A stretch of 6,131 nt of DNA from CAZIKB01 sp964539665 (GTDB taxonomy: Bacteria > Zhuqueibacterota > Zhuqueibacteria > Oceanimicrobiales > Oceanimicrobiaceae). The stretch covers positions 1 through 6,131 of the forward strand of contig CAZIKB010000218.1 of assembly GCA_964539665.1 (NCBI GenBank), written 5' to 3'. Positions 5,892-6,131 of the stretch are shown here, in pieces; the stretch's first letter is position 1, and every line of letters begins with the position of its first letter. Below the pieces are notes generated by a model. The model saw only the letters and a program-made list of their open reading frames with translations, was not told the origin of the DNA and made no database searches. The translations under genes were made by a program, and so were the position numbers.

Positions 5892-6018
5892 CAATCATTT
5901 TCCGCGGATTGTGGGGCGGTCGCGTAAATTCCCACGTTTTTACATACTTCGAAAGTCTTTTCAAATTAGCAGCTTAAGTATCATGAAATTCCACAACCGC
6001 TGAAATGTGTTGTTATGC
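5886..6018 (+). other. attC-like recombination site (133 bp)
   Basis: The left box GCCTAAC (5886-5892, RYYYAAC) and right box GTTATGC (6012-6018) pair at 6 of 7 positions. AA after the left box pairs with TT before the right box, then a 4-nt unpaired spacer follows. The inner boxes 5899-5914 (TTTCCGCGGATTGTGG) and 5991-6005 (CCACAACCGCTGAAA) pair at 14 of 15 positions once A5908 is left extrahelical; the mismatch is C5903/T6001. The apical region adds a stem ATACTT (5944-5949) with AAGTAT (5976-5981). Total length, box order, spacer and a single protruding base on one arm (T on the bottom strand) are the hallmarks of attC sites recombined by integron integrases as folded bottom strands. GTTATGC departs from strict GTTRRRY at one position. 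A plain hairpin terminator is less likely because no T-tract follows. Confidence 0.65.
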
Positions 6019-6104
6019 TGTCAACTAATTTATCCTCTTGTATAATATTCAATTCGTTGTTGCAGTTGTGATCGTCATGGTAGTGTCAAAAGTTTTATGA
6101 AAAA

Positions 6105-6131
6105 ATGAAGAGTATTAAAGTGAGAATCAAG
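6105..6131 (+). CDS. Possible start of the next gene (3' truncated by window edge)
   Basis: An ATG at 6105 opens a frame reading MKSIKVRIK to the end of the window, 87 nt after the right attC core. If an array continues, this would be the gene of the next cassette, whose first bases would be TTATGC. No clear ribosome binding site is visible, and nine residues cannot be identified. Confidence 0.25.

Larger units (their letters stand above)
4115..6012 (+). mobile_element. Probable integron gene cassette carrying a complete EcoRV-like R-M system
   Basis: The unit runs from T4115 of core GTTAGGC to G6012 of core GTTATGC, 1898 bp. It holds two tandem genes in the canonical orientation: a start close to the left core and a last stop codon overlapping the attC left box. 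Cassettes usually hold one gene and little spare DNA; this one is compact (16-nt leader, 9-nt gap between genes) but carries two. R-M genes in cassette arrays have precedent (XbaI in the Xanthomonas integron, from memory). No intI gene is in the window, so this may be part of a larger array or a lone, dispersed cassette. Confidence 0.6.

Noticed and set aside
5910..5940. GTGGG...CCCAC with following T residues as an intrinsic terminator for the R-M operon
   Set aside because: The stem is 5 bp with a 15-nt loop and lies within the larger attC-like fold, which explains the pairing better.
1..6131. CRISPR array, tRNA, rRNA, insertion sequence or integrase gene
   Set aside because: No regularly spaced repeats, cloverleaf, rRNA-like blocks, transposase or tyrosine recombinase motifs were seen on either strand.

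Overview
The window looks like part of a Bacteroidota chromosome. It is AT-rich and carries a long two-lobed FtsX/MacB-type ABC permease (804 aa, C-terminus ANPVKALRYE) of a kind that is very common, often in paralogous arrays, in Cytophagia and Chitinophagia. This placement rests on family style only, since no rRNA or marker gene is present.

Layout. Positions 1-102 hold the 3' end of an unidentified plus-strand gene, followed by a small terminator. Positions 103-400 are non-coding and contain palindromes and repeated ATCCTGT words. Positions 401-2815 (minus strand) encode the intact permease. A divergent intergenic region with a perfect 12-bp hairpin leads to a plus-strand gene of unknown function (3101-3757). 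Positions 3799-3963 (minus) are the eroded C-terminal end of a second permease gene. Positions 4137-4970 and 4980-5891 are a tandem restriction-modification pair: an EcoRV-family restriction endonuclease with every catalytic and recognition-loop residue I can check in place, and an M.EcoRV-type adenine methyltransferase. Both should act on GATATC.

The most interesting point is how the R-M pair is packaged. The methyltransferase stop codon lies inside GCCTAAC, the start of a 133-bp imperfect inverted repeat (5886-6018). This repeat has the layout of an integron attC site: an outer 7-nt box, an unpaired spacer, an inner box with one extrahelical base, a long apical region, the mirrored inner box, and a closing GTTATGC. 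A canonical core GTTAGGC lies 16 nt before the endonuclease start codon and is the exact reverse complement of the attC left box, as expected if both belonged to one circular cassette. I therefore read 4115-6012 as a two-gene, about 1.9-kb integron-type gene cassette carrying a complete EcoRV-like system, with the start of another cassette or flanking DNA after 6012. No integron integrase is visible. The upstream side is not a clean attC; it has only an AT-rich inverted repeat, so a degenerate attC or insertion at a secondary site next to the broken permease is possible.

Working together, the endonuclease and methyltransferase would form a self-contained restriction and addiction module, with no controller gene seen. 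The permease and the unknown gene show no obvious functional link to it.
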